Positions 18,182-26,126 are shown, counted from the first letter of the stretch. The stretch is DNA of 64,000 bases from Aved-18 sp964606665 (GCA_964606665.1 CAZSHS010000007.1:1-64000); one strand, 5' to 3'. Program-made: numbers and translations. The notes: generated by a model from the sequence alone, not told the origin.

Positions 18182-19465
18182 ATGAAACGCTTCCTCCAAT
18201 ACTGCTTGCCAGCACTTTCAGTTTTGCTCTTATCGGCTCAACCTTCTTTTGCCGCCGATTCAACTGCGACCAGTTCATCTATAGTCAACTTAGAAAATCA
18301 TTTTTTCGAACACACCTACCCTTCTGATGACACTGAGAAGCGGGTAGAACGCCTTGAAAAGCTGGTTTTTGGAGAATCTAAAAGCGGAGACATTCAAGCA
18401 CGCCTTCAATCTTTGTCGGCATCCATGCCTAAAGATACTGATGCAGCTCAGTTGAGCAGCACAGGTCAAAACAATCAGGTTGCACAAGCTCCGCAAAATC
18501 AAAATTACGCACCAACGCAAGCATCCGCGCCGCAAGCTCAAGATCCTCAAGCCACGCCAGATGATCCAAGTACAGATTATCCAAGAGTCGATGCTGCAGA
18601 ACATCTGCTATTAGGCAAAACTTTTCAGCAAGAACCAATTAATCGCAGGCTAGACCAGCTTGAAGTTAAAGCTTTCGGCAAATCTTCAGGCAATCCAGAT
18701 TTGAGCGACCGAGTAGATAAGCTCGATGATTATATTCAAACTCGTTATCATCAGTCGCTTGCAGAACTTACAGATCCAAGAAAACAACTACACTACTCAT
18801 CTAGTAGTGAAGACGTTAACAATGGACCCATAACTCTCAATCGCAATTCTCAGTTTCCGAGCGCTCCTTCAAACGCACCTTCGGTCAATGCTCCGCTTCA
18901 AGATCAAGTTTCCTGGATGGAACAAAAAGTATTTGGACAGTCGATGCAAAACTCACCGATGTCTTTGCTTGATAGGGTCAAGCGTTTAGAGGGTCAGGTT
19001 TTCCCTGGAGAAGCAAGCGATACCACCGCATCGCTTCCGATGCAAATCAAAGTGCTCATGAATGCAGTCGAGCTGTCGGTTGTGGCGCCACCAAGAAATA
19101 ACGTTGCATCACCGCCACAGCAATTCAACCACCAAGTCGCTTATAACCAGCCGACTTATGCTCAACCTTCATATAGTCAACAAAGCCAATATCAACAACA
19201 GCCTCAATATCAAACTCAGGCTCAACCACAACAACAGCAGCAAGCACAACCGGAAGAACCTGCTCCAAGCAAAGGACATCCATTTCTAAAAAGTCTGGCG
19301 AAGACACTTATGACTGTGGGTTCGATGGCAGCAAGCTCAATGAGCTATGGTGGCATGGGCGGTATGAACGGGATGGGTTACGGCGGAATGAGCGGTTACA
19401 ACCCAATGGGCTATGGTGGCATGCCGTTGAACATGGGCGGTGGACCATCTGGATTTATGTGGTAA
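18182..19465 (+). CDS. exported protein with repeated 'RLxxLE..VFG' units
   Basis: This 427-residue protein has a signal peptide ('LLSAQPSFAADS') and three copies of a roughly 40-residue unit. Core segments are 'TEKRVERLEKLVFGESKSGD', 'INRRLDQLEVKAFGKSSGNP' and 'LLDRVKRLEGQVFPGEASD'. Each copy ends in a helix with an 'LE..(V/A)F' core. Gln/Pro/Ala-rich linkers separate the copies, and the last 60 residues are Gly/Met/Tyr-rich ('GYGGMSGYNPMGYGGM'). I recall such units from exported proteins of Cyanobacteria and Melainabacteria, but know no function. It is preceded by a 130-bp region that could hold its promoter. Confidence 0.7.
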   Translation: MKRFLQYCLPALSVLLLSAQPSFAADSTATSSSIVNLENHFFEHTYPSDDTEKRVERLEKLVFGESKSGDIQARLQSLSASMPKDTDAAQLSSTGQNNQVAQAPQNQNYAPTQASAPQAQDPQATPDDPSTDYPRVDAAEHLLLGKTFQQEPINRRLDQLEVKAFGKSSGNPDLSDRVDKLDDYIQTRYHQSLAELTDPRKQLHYSSSSEDVNNGPITLNRNSQFPSAPSNAPSVNAPLQDQVSWMEQKVFGQSMQNSPMSLLDRVKRLEGQVFPGEASDTTASLPMQIKVLMNAVELSVVAPPRNNVASPPQQFNHQVAYNQPTYAQPSYSQQSQYQQQPQYQTQAQPQQQQQAQPEEPAPSKGHPFLKSLAKTLMTVGSMAASSMSYGGMGGMNGMGYGGMSGYNPMGYGGMPLNMGGGPSGFMW

Positions 19466-19477
19466 TTTCGTTTCCCG

Positions 19478-19574
19478 AAGAAATTTTGTAGAGAATCTTG
19501 ATCAGCAACTCTGCTATGCAAGCACTGAGCGGGATTTTCAAAATTCAAAAATGAACTTCTCTACAAAATTTCTT
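19478..19574. repeat. 18-bp perfect inverted repeat in an intergenic region
   Basis: AAGAAATTTTGTAGAGAA (19478-19495) is repeated as its exact reverse complement at 19557-19574, with 61 bp between. A transcript crossing it would fold into a long hairpin. It sits between the repeat-protein gene and the convergent gene and its terminator. Confidence 0.75.
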
Positions 19575-19585
19575 TTGGCAATGAT

Positions 19586-19621
19586 TGCAAAAGCAAAAGA
19601 CCCGGGCGAAAACCCAGGTCT
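19586..19621 (-). terminator. rho-independent terminator of the minus-strand gene
   Basis: On the minus strand AGACCTGGG and CCCGGGTCT form a stem with one mismatch and a six-base loop, followed by TTTGCTTTTGC. It is 27 bases past the stop of the 136-residue exported protein. Confidence 0.75.
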
Positions 19622-19647
19622 AAAGCATTTGCTATCGAAGCGCGGAA

Positions 19648-20058
19648 TTATTCGCCTTCGAGTTCGCCTAGACTGAACGAATCAGGATGGAAAGGAGTGT
19701 TGAACCCGCTTACGACACCATTTCTGGTACCGTAGTAAAGTCCCTTAGCTCCGCCTACCAGCAAGCCTGCTGGAAGTGTAACCAAGCTGACGACCAGGCA
19801 CACAGGTCCTGAGTCTTTGCCACCCATTTTTTCACCGACTGAATCAGCAGCGCCTTGGGTCAAATCAATATAAGATTTCACGGATTCTCTGACAACTGCA
19901 ATCGGAGTACCAACTACAACACCAGCTCCTATGCCACCCACACGGGTGAACATTAGGGATCCTTGGGTGACCATATCTAATGGCTCATCAGCTGCTCTGA
20001 CTGGTGCTGACACCGCAAGAGTAGCCACTAGGGCCAACAAAGCTCCAAATTTCTTCAC
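19648..20058 (-). CDS. exported small hypothetical protein
   Basis: This 136-residue protein has a signal peptide ending in 'SAPVRA', followed by 'ADEPLDMVTQ'. The mature part is Gly-rich with two weakly hydrophobic stretches ('VGGIGAGVVVGTPIAVV', 'LVVSLVTLPAGLLVGGAKG') that could associate with a membrane. The start is GTG, decided by a perfect AGGAGG nine bases upstream, and a terminator follows, so it is a self-contained gene. No family was recognised. Confidence 0.75.
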   Translation of the reverse strand: MKKFGALLALVATLAVSAPVRAADEPLDMVTQGSLMFTRVGGIGAGVVVGTPIAVVRESVKSYIDLTQGAADSVGEKMGGKDSGPVCLVVSLVTLPAGLLVGGAKGLYYGTRNGVVSGFNTPFHPDSFSLGELEGE

Positions 20059-20185
20059 TACCTGTATCCTCCTAATACCTCAGACTCTTATATAGTAGAG
20101 CCCTTTTCTATTCTATTCCTCATTACAACAACACTTAAGTCACTGTTGAAGTTTAAATTTATTACGAGATCCCGCGTGTATGCCA

Positions 20186-20214
20186 TTGTAGAGAATGTCA
20201 AGAGACTGTATAAT
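20186..20214 (+). promoter_or_regulatory. sigma-70-type promoter
   Basis: TTGTAG and a perfect TATAAT are separated by 17 bases. The -10 box is exact and the -35 box matches at three of six positions. It lies about 65 bp before the 36-residue ORF and points at it and the following lipoprotein gene. Confidence 0.55.
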
Positions 20215-20278
20215 TTCGCATGAATCCAGACAGTGACCGTTTTTCGTGTCCGGAGGCTACTTTTGGGAGAGAGACTAC

Positions 20279-20389
20279 ATGTTGGCGGAAGGCGAAGGCG
20301 CATTATTTGGCTTAATCGGTGTCTGTATGGCGCTGGCGATTGTGGCCATTTTGCAAAATTTGGGATGGATTCCCTTCATGTTTTACTAG
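20279..20389 (+). CDS. 36-residue membrane microprotein
   Basis: This short ORF starts with ATG preceded by GGGAGA eight bases upstream and lies downstream of a TATAAT promoter. It encodes a single hydrophobic helix, 'LIGVCMALAIVAILQNLGW', with an acidic N-terminus ('MLAEGEG'). Its stop overlaps an in-frame GTG of the following lipoprotein gene (TAGTG), suggesting coupling. No family was recognised. The signals make it a credible gene, though a leader peptide is an alternative reading. Confidence 0.55.
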   Translation: MLAEGEGALFGLIGVCMALAIVAILQNLGWIPFMFY

Positions 20390-20772
20390 TGCTTAGAATT
20401 TTTCTTTGTTTGTTGATTATCGGCTGCACATCTGGGTGCATCGACAACAATGTCGCATCAAGCCAAGACAAGCTCACTAAAAACGTCACTGTTCAGCTTG
20501 TAGACTGGCACATAATTGGACTTTGGGTAGTCAATTGTCCGTCCGCCTGGGTATGCGTAAACAACTACAACAACGTCGGAATCAAAAATATAACCATCCG
20601 CTACAAGACCTATGGATATCAAAGACAAGTTTTGGATACAGGGCTTTGCACCATTGAGCAAAAAGTCCCGGCTGGTGGCATGAAAAATTTTACCGAACAA
20701 GCGCTTGGCTTGGTCAATATTGAAAGCGACATGCTCTCAATTGAACTGGTGAAAGTAGAGCTTGATAAATAA
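20365..20772 (+). CDS. small lipoprotein
   Basis: This product of about 135 residues has a lipoprotein signal: hydrophobic 'LLVLRIFLCLLIIGC' with a Cys that fits a lipobox ('LIIGC'; the later 'TSGC' is an alternative). The mature domain has 'VQLVDWHIIGLWVVNCPS' and a beta-rich segment ('IKNITIRYKTYGYQRQVL'), a layout like small secreted beta-sandwich domains. The start is uncertain: ATG 20365, inside the preceding microprotein, or GTG 20389, which overlaps its stop codon. The same promoter would serve both. Function unknown. Confidence 0.65.
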   Translation: MDSLHVLLVLRIFLCLLIIGCTSGCIDNNVASSQDKLTKNVTVQLVDWHIIGLWVVNCPSAWVCVNNYNNVGIKNITIRYKTYGYQRQVLDTGLCTIEQKVPAGGMKNFTEQALGLVNIESDMLSIELVKVELDK

Positions 20773-20789
20773 GCGTTGAGTTTGTCACT

Positions 20790-20957
20790 CTAACGGTATA
20801 AGCCTTCTTTATACATTGAGCGCACTATCAAATAACCGATAGTGGCATAGACAAGCAAAAGCAAAAGCATTAATAAAAGCGGCGCTTTTCCAAAAATACG
20901 CAAAAGCGGGCGGACCAAAAAGTCTATAAGAAATAGTCCGGTCGCTGTACCTGGCAT
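20790..20957 (-). CDS. 55-residue membrane protein
   Basis: This short ORF has AGGGGGC about four bases before its ATG. It encodes 'FLVRPLLRIFGKAPLLL', then a long hydrophobic helix ending '...YATIGYLIV' and a basic tail. A single membrane anchor with a basic juxtamembrane segment is predicted. It fills most of the space between the lipoprotein and DUF4384 genes. No family recognised. Confidence 0.5.
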   Translation of the reverse strand: MPGTATGLFLIDFLVRPLLRIFGKAPLLLMLLLLLVYATIGYLIVRSMYKEGLYR

Positions 20958-21052
20958 TTCGCCCCCTGCTTGAGTTGCTTCAAGCTGAATTGTACGGGCT
21001 TTGGCTCACTAAGCCAATGGTGAGGTTACGAACACAAGACAGCGCTCAAAAT

Positions 21053-21169
21053 TTAGTGTGATCTGAAGTCGTGACCCGGGAAAAACGGGCTCAATATCTC
21101 AGGATTAAAAATTGCTGCAACACCTAGAAGTAAAACCGTACAAATAAGCACTGATACTATAAGCACCAT
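21053..21169 (-). CDS. possible 38-residue membrane microprotein
   Basis: This ATG-initiated ORF encodes one hydrophobic helix ('VLIVSVLICTVLLLGVAAIF') and a short C-terminal tail with Pro, Phe and His. An AGGAG lies 14 bases upstream, farther than usual, so initiation is uncertain. It is on the same strand as the 55-residue membrane protein, about 95 bp upstream of it. It may be real or chance. Confidence 0.35.
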   Translation of the reverse strand: MVLIVSVLICTVLLLGVAAIFNPEILSPFFPGHDFRSH

Positions 21170-21266
21170 AACTTTATTTAGAACTCCTGTGAGGCCAAGA
21201 ACTACTCTTTGTAATCATTCTCACAGTATTCGTTTAAGGTTCGGTTAAGACTTACCGGCTGTGAGA

Positions 21267-22118
21267 TTAGAGATGGTGAAGGTCCACATCGATGTGCAGC
21301 ACGCCGCTTGGAAGTTGAGAAACAACAGTAACTACGCCATCATCGTGTGAAGAATGTGATGATACACTCGGTGATGTTTTGTTACTATTCTTTGCAACCG
21401 AAGTTTTCTTCACTTCAGAGTTCTTCGAAATCGTAGTCGTAGTCTCTTTCTTCACTATTTTTTTCTTAGGCGAAGGCAAGTCAGCTTTCTCTTTTCTAAT
21501 CTCAACCTTTTCAGTCGAACTGGTTTCCTGCACGAATTTTTGCTTAGTTACAGCAGGATCGTTATATGCGACTAGCACCTTTTGCGGTATCAAATCTTTG
21601 GAGCCTGTCATCGCTGAAGCGATGAGAGTGGGGGCCTCATGCTTGTTTCCAAGATATGCTTGAGCATCAATTGGCGTGCGAGACAAAACTAAAGTGACCT
21701 TTTCTGTGCCAGGATTTTCATCGAACGTGAGGAAACCTGACTCGGGCAAAGTATAGTCCTTGCCGTGTTTTACCTGATTGTTGTCACCACTTTGAGGGTC
21801 GGGAAACAAAACTGATTGCTCTCCGCGACTTCCACTGGAAAGTAAAATGTAAGCATATCCATCTATATTTGATTTAAGGTGAAAGCGGATACGGTCACCG
21901 TTCTGGAACTTTTCTTTGTTGCTAGTTTTGCGATTAACGCCACCACGCTCCAGTTCGATGTAATACTGAACACCTGTGTTCAAGGACTTCTCTTGGCTTT
22001 CCATTTGTTCGAAGAAAAGACCTTTGGCACCTTTCTCGAGGCAAAAGCCAACTGTGGATGTGGCGGCAACAAGTGCCAGTGACAACATCAACGAAAGACC
22101 AAATCTATGCTTTAACAC
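21267..22118 (-). CDS. exported DUF4384-domain protein
   Basis: This protein of about 283 residues starts with a signal peptide ('LSLMLSLALVAATSTVGFC'). A DUF4384-like domain follows: 'FQNGDRIRFHLKSNIDGYAY', 'LFPDPQSGDNN' and 'GFLTFDENPGTEKVTLVLS'. The last 100 residues are Lys/Ser/Thr-rich and end in 'SSHSSHDDG' and a His-containing tail. DUF4384 domains occur in exported or surface proteins and are beta-rich; the ligand is unknown. GTG 22118 is chosen because AGGAGA lies seven bases upstream; the frame remains open to 22163 inside the previous gene. Confidence 0.75.
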   Translation of the reverse strand: MLKHRFGLSLMLSLALVAATSTVGFCLEKGAKGLFFEQMESQEKSLNTGVQYYIELERGGVNRKTSNKEKFQNGDRIRFHLKSNIDGYAYILLSSGSRGEQSVLFPDPQSGDNNQVKHGKDYTLPESGFLTFDENPGTEKVTLVLSRTPIDAQAYLGNKHEAPTLIASAMTGSKDLIPQKVLVAYNDPAVTKQKFVQETSSTEKVEIRKEKADLPSPKKKIVKKETTTTISKNSEVKKTSVAKNSNKTSPSVSSHSSHDDGVVTVVSQLPSGVLHIDVDLHHL

Positions 22119-22135
22119 GGTAGTTTCTCCTAAAA

Positions 22136-22909
22136 TCATGGCTTGATGTGAGTGATGCGGCACCTATTAATAAATATGCTAACCGCATTTGCCGGTTTGG
22201 GTCCAGGCGTACCTTCTGGATTTAAGGAAGGAATACCATTTGAGTCTTGGGTTAAATTGGCTTCTATGCCGTTGACCGAGTCAAAAGCTTCGTTACCCAT
22301 TATGTTTTCAGCCGTTTTGAAAAGTGATTTAAGACCTTTCTGACTCATTTGTTTTCCATCTTTGCCCGCTAACAAATCCAGTTTGGTTGGGCTTGCAAAC
22401 ACAAGGAAAGTGTCGAGGCCAGGCGAGTTTGAAATGCGAAAACCGACAAGTTTGTGTAATTTTTCGTCGATGAGCTCATCTGTACTTCCTGGAATGGTGA
22501 AATGTTTTCCCTTGGTTTTGCTTGAATCCTCAACGGATTTGCTTGGATAAATTAGGTGGACTTTTGATTCTGGATCTTTTGAGCGATACAGAACGTAAAT
22601 AAAACATTCTCTGTTTATCGTAATTTTGAGGTGCAACAGTTCATTTTCTTTGTAAATTTCACCAGGTGGTTGAAGAGACCAATCTGAAAGCACACCGCTT
22701 TCAGCCCCCTTCTTGTTCATCTTATAGATGTCCATCTGAAGCGGAGGGTGCGCTGGAATGACAACCCAGTTGGCTGGAACAAAGGTAGCTTTACTGTAGG
22801 GCAAGTAAAGAGTTAGTCCAAGCCCGGTACATACTAGTACGAGAACGACTAGTACAAGCAGAAGCGGCTTTTTTGAATCTGTCAGAGGATAATAAGATGA
22901 TCGTGCCAT
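22136..22909 (-). CDS. membrane-anchored DUF4384-like protein
   Basis: This 257-residue protein has an N-terminal membrane anchor ('LLLVLVVLVLVCTGLGLTL') after a short basic segment. Its extracytoplasmic DUF4384-like domain contains 'YKENELLHLKITINRECFIY' and 'HLIYPSKSVEDSSKTKGKHF'. It is a distant paralogue of the downstream exported protein and is separated from it by 17 bp, so the two probably act together, one anchored and one free. It lies immediately upstream of tRNA-Arg on the opposite strand. Confidence 0.75.
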   Translation of the reverse strand: MARSSYYPLTDSKKPLLLVLVVLVLVCTGLGLTLYLPYSKATFVPANWVVIPAHPPLQMDIYKMNKKGAESGVLSDWSLQPPGEIYKENELLHLKITINRECFIYVLYRSKDPESKVHLIYPSKSVEDSSKTKGKHFTIPGSTDELIDEKLHKLVGFRISNSPGLDTFLVFASPTKLDLLAGKDGKQMSQKGLKSLFKTAENIMGNEAFDSVNGIEANLTQDSNGIPSLNPEGTPGPKPANAVSIFINRCRITHIKP

Positions 22910-22971
22910 TCCAAAATTATAAGTTGAATTCTGCCTGTAATTTGCTTTAAGCTAAATCAATCTATGGACAT

Positions 22972-23047
22972 GCGCCCGTAGCTCAGTGGATAGAGCATCC
23001 GCCTTCTAAGCGGGATGTCGAAGGTTCAAATCCTTCCGGGCGTGCCA
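22972..23047 (+). tRNA. tRNA-Arg (anticodon UCU)
   Basis: The sequence folds as a full cloverleaf. The acceptor stem GCGCCCG pairs with CGGGCGT (G1-U72 wobble), anticodon TCT lies in the loop CTTCTAA, the T-loop is GTTCAAATC, and CCA is encoded. It reads AGA codons. Confidence 0.95.
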
Positions 23048-23082
23048 TTTCAAAATAAATAGACTCGATGTATGATGCTAGT

Positions 23083-23154
23083 GGATCATTAGCTCAACGG
23101 TAGAGCAGTTGCCTCTTAAGCAATTGGTTCTGGGTTCGAATCCCGGATGGTCCA
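23083..23154 (+). tRNA. tRNA-Lys (anticodon CUU)
   Basis: The acceptor stem GGATCAT pairs with ATGGTCC. The anticodon loop is CTCTTAA, giving CTT for AAG codons, and the T-loop is GTTCGAATC. CCA is not encoded, unlike in the tRNA-Arg 35 bp upstream; the two may be cotranscribed. Confidence 0.9.
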
Positions 23155-23242
23155 TAATATTTGCCAAAAAATTTATCACGTCTTTGCAAGTTATCAACCT
23201 TGATATATGTTGGTAATACTGATGCAGGGTGAAATTCAATAT

Positions 23243-23719
23243 ATGAATGGTTTTGGGCGAATTTTTGGTTTTATTTTCGCAATGATTTGCGCTTTCTTTT
23301 TTATGAATACGCGTAACACTCTAAACAAAGCAGACCTAATTAAGAATGCCGAATATATTGCCATTGCTAATTTGCGCGATCCAGTCCCAACAGCGCCAGA
23401 GGGTGCCTGCAGCAAAGGACATTACGCATTTCGAGGCGACTGCACAATTGAGCGCCCAATCAAAGGAGTCTTGCCAAACTCAATAAGCTTTTATAGTGCC
23501 GGCAAAGGCTGAGGTGGCGTTTCTGGCATTAGCCCCGGGCGGGCAGTAATTTTTCTCAAATTAGACGATAAAAAAAACTATTACTTAATTCGCGGTTCAC
23601 GCTCTGTCTATTCAATGGAAGGCGACAAAATGTGGTGGTCGCAAGGCTCAAATCTAAATATGCTTGAGCAAACTCCGGTGAGCAAAGTGATTTTAGACAT
23701 TCAGAATTTGAGTCAGTGA
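23243..23719 (+). pseudogene. membrane-anchored hypothetical protein interrupted by in-frame TGA
   Basis: This is the first of a tandem pair of paralogues. An N-terminal membrane helix ('FIFAMICAFFF') is followed by an extracytoplasmic domain. At 23510-23512 the frame meets TGA, but coding similarity to the next gene continues in the same frame to a second TGA at 23717-23719: 'PGRAVIF' against 'PGRAIVF', 'DKMWWS' against 'DKIWWS', 'VILDIQN' against 'VIDDIQN'. The two align without gaps around the TGA, which faces Pro in the paralogue. It is either a recent nonsense mutation, a sequencing error or a recoded codon. ATG 23207 is an alternative start. Confidence 0.65.
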
Positions 23720-23777
23720 CACACAAAAGATTCTGCTGCGCTATAGCCTCTTGTGTCAAACAGAGGAAACCAGGGTT

Positions 23778-24287
23778 ATGGGCGATTTTTATAAGATGGT
23801 AATAGCTTTAGCCTTGATTTTTATGGCTTTTGTGTTCGTCACCGGTCGCGGCGGATTGGATAAAACAAAATTGGTTAAAAACGCCGAAGCGTCAGCACTG
23901 ATTCAAATAAAGAAAATCATTCCAGTATCCGACCAAGAGAAAGTTGTTGGAATAAAATATCCACTAAAAGTGGAAGCCGAACTTTTAAAACCAATTACAG
24001 GTGAACTTCCAAGCTTCATGGTCTTGTACATGCAACAGCTTGGTCCGTCGAGTTCTGCCGATATCATGCCTGGAAGAGCCATAGTTTTTGTCAATAAAGA
24101 CGAAATGGGTAGACTCACATTAGAGAAAGGTCCAAAAGATGTATTTGCTGTATCAGAAGACAAAATCTGGTGGTCGCGTTCAAACAAATTTGTTTTTGTT
24201 CGTCGCACTCCTATTACTGAAGTGATAGACGATATACAAAATATTACAGTCGGTAGTCACATGGCAAACGGTGCTTCAATACTTTAG
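23778..24287 (+). CDS. membrane-anchored hypothetical protein, intact paralogue
   Basis: This 169-residue paralogue of the preceding interrupted gene has an N-terminal membrane helix ('MVIALALIFMAFVFVTG') and an extracytoplasmic domain containing 'MPGRAIVFVNKDEMG', 'EDKIWWSRSNKFVFV' and 'TPITEVIDDIQN'. No family recognised. ATG 23778 is chosen because GAGGA lies about ten bases upstream, and it matches the ATG of the sister gene. An in-frame GTG at 23751 is less likely. The next gene begins within 60 bp. Confidence 0.7.
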   Translation: MGDFYKMVIALALIFMAFVFVTGRGGLDKTKLVKNAEASALIQIKKIIPVSDQEKVVGIKYPLKVEAELLKPITGELPSFMVLYMQQLGPSSSADIMPGRAIVFVNKDEMGRLTLEKGPKDVFAVSEDKIWWSRSNKFVFVRRTPITEVIDDIQNITVGSHMANGASIL

Positions 24288-24344
24288 AGTGTGTTAGAAT
24301 CGCTGCGGCATCCCTGTTTGCAACGATTACTCAAATATAAAGTG

Positions 24345-25124
24345 ATGCTCATTTTGTCTAGAAAAATACTTCTTAGCTTTATAGCAATTCTGATTTTGCA
24401 ACTGCAGATGCCATCACAGATGGAGGCAGCAATTACTTCTGTCAATGGACAAGCACCGCAAGGACAAGCCAGTCTAAACAAAGTCGGCAGCCTGCTTTTA
24501 GCCGATGGAGTTGCCATCTTGACTGAAACAACTTTGACTATCAATTCTCTGCAAAACGGACAAACTCAAACAGTCTTACAAGGCAATGTCTTCAAAACAA
24601 GTATGTCGAGCTCAGGCAATGTCAATGGTTTTGTGCAATTCAACGGTGGCACAATGCTTTCTCGTTTGCAAGCAAACACTCATGAGCGAGTGAGCAAAAC
24701 CGACGGAACAAAACAGAATATTCAAATCGTCAATGTAAGTCCTCAAGTAATTGAAGCCAAAGACACGCAAATACCAGTGTCTCAAGTGAATCATATTCAT
24801 TCACCACACGTGTACACCTTCGAGATAAGCGCAGGCGAAGCCCCCAAATGCATTTTGCGTCCAACATGCAATTGCCTGTTGCGCAAAAGATTTGTAATGG
24901 CTTTGATTTTAGTTGGCGTCGCTTGTGCCATTACATTGCCTATCGTTATTCCACTTGCAGCAAATGGTGGAAATAATAATCAATGGTGGAGAAATAATGG
25001 TGCCAGTCCTGGATTGCCTAGTGGTGGGGGATTCATTGGCCCTGGTGGCGCCGTATCACCTGCGGCCGCCGGCGGTGCACCTGGCGGCGGTGGCGGTGGT
25101 GGTGGCGGCGGTCCAGGAGCTTAA
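24345..25124 (+). CDS. exported protein with FecR-like N-domain and Gly-rich tail
   Basis: This protein of about 259 residues has a signal peptide ('LLSFIAILILQLQMPSQMEA'). A beta-rich domain follows ('LLLADGVAILTETTLTIN', 'SRLQANTHERVSK') that loosely resembles FecR-type surface domains. Cys-containing 'CILRPTCNCLLRKRF' sits just before a membrane helix ('ALILVGVACAITLPIVI'). The tail is extremely Gly-rich, with a run of ten Gly near the C-terminus. ATG 24345 is taken as the start; GTG 24291 is possible. It converges with the glycosyltransferase gene. Confidence 0.55.
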   Translation: MLILSRKILLSFIAILILQLQMPSQMEAAITSVNGQAPQGQASLNKVGSLLLADGVAILTETTLTINSLQNGQTQTVLQGNVFKTSMSSSGNVNGFVQFNGGTMLSRLQANTHERVSKTDGTKQNIQIVNVSPQVIEAKDTQIPVSQVNHIHSPHVYTFEISAGEAPKCILRPTCNCLLRKRFVMALILVGVACAITLPIVIPLAANGGNNNQWWRNNGASPGLPSGGGFIGPGGAVSPAAAGGAPGGGGGGGGGGPGA

Positions 25125-25139
25125 TTTAGCTGCCCAAGG

Positions 25140-26126
25140 CTATTGCCGCTTTAAGCGCTCTCTTGAATCTTCCAAATCTTTTTCAGATTCCACGATAATT
25201 TGTTCCATATAAGAATGGCTCACCTTGCGCTTCTTATTAATTTCGAATCTTTTGGCAATCATTTTAGGAAGCATAAAAAAAGCTTCAAATGTTCCCAACA
25301 TCCATGGGATCAATTGGCCGCCTTTTAAGATTACGACAGCGCAGTAAAATGCCTGCCAATAGATAATTTGGGGCAAGAACTTGATTAAAAGTGGCATTGG
25401 AATATTTTTGACAATGGTGTTGAGGTTATTTCGAGCAGATAACTTTACTACTAAAGGAGAATAGCCACTGCCAGTAGTGCCACATCCCAAATGATAAATA
25501 ATGGCGCTTGGTACATACAAACATTTGTATCCGGCACTTTGAGCCCGCAAAGCAATATCTACATCTTCTAAATAAGCAAAATAATCTTCGTCGAACAAGC
25601 CGATATCATCGAGCATCGAGCGCTTATAAACAGCAGCGCCACCACAAGCTCCAAGAATATATCTTTGAGTATCAAAGCGTCCGGTGTCTATTTCGCGATG
25701 TCCAATTCGCCCGGGTAATCCACCTCGTCTATAGCCGTCACCCACACCATCAAGCAATTTATGATCGTCGTATGCAAGCATTTTGCATCCAACCGATCCA
25801 ATTTCAGGGTGCGAATCAAGCACTGCTGCAAGCTCGCTCACCCAATTTTTATCCACTACTGTGTCATTGTTAATCAGCGCCAGATAATCCCCTGAGGCGG
25901 CTTTGATCCCGGCATTAACAGCTGGTGCAAATCCAGTGTTGTGAGGGAATTTGACTAATTTCACAGATGGATAATTCTCTTCGATGAATTCGACCGAACC
26001 ATCTTTGGAGCCGTTATCTACTATATATATTTCAAGCTCGTTATAAGTCTGCTCCATAAGGGAGTCGAGACAGCCCTTTAAAAAGCGCTTCCCGTTCCAG
26101 TTTGGAATGACGATACTAACAAGCAT
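25140..26126 (-). CDS. family 2 glycosyltransferase
   Basis: This 328-residue protein has a GT-A fold catalytic domain. 'SIVIPNWNGKRFLKGCLDSL' is the first nucleotide-binding strand, 'YIVDNGSKDGSVEF' and 'NNDTVVDKNWV' provide the DxD-type metal/nucleotide-sugar site, and 'GCKMLAYDD' and 'YFAYLEDVDIALRAQSAGYK' follow. This matches GT2 rhamnosyltransferase-like enzymes that build surface polysaccharide. A hydrophobic C-terminal segment near residue 250 suggests membrane association. The sugar and acceptor cannot be assigned. Two further glycosyltransferases lie within 6 kb. Confidence 0.88.
   Translation of the reverse strand: MLVSIVIPNWNGKRFLKGCLDSLMEQTYNELEIYIVDNGSKDGSVEFIEENYPSVKLVKFPHNTGFAPAVNAGIKAASGDYLALINNDTVVDKNWVSELAAVLDSHPEIGSVGCKMLAYDDHKLLDGVGDGYRRGGLPGRIGHREIDTGRFDTQRYILGACGGAAVYKRSMLDDIGLFDEDYFAYLEDVDIALRAQSAGYKCLYVPSAIIYHLGCGTTGSGYSPLVVKLSARNNLNTIVKNIPMPLLIKFLPQIIYWQAFYCAVVILKGGQLIPWMLGTFEAFFMLPKMIAKRFEINKKRKVSHSYMEQIIVESEKDLEDSRERLKRQ

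Noticed and set aside
20233..20364. N-terminal extension of the small lipoprotein gene
   Set aside because: It would place an Arg-rich segment before the lipoprotein signal and covers the microprotein ORF; the shorter start is more consistent.
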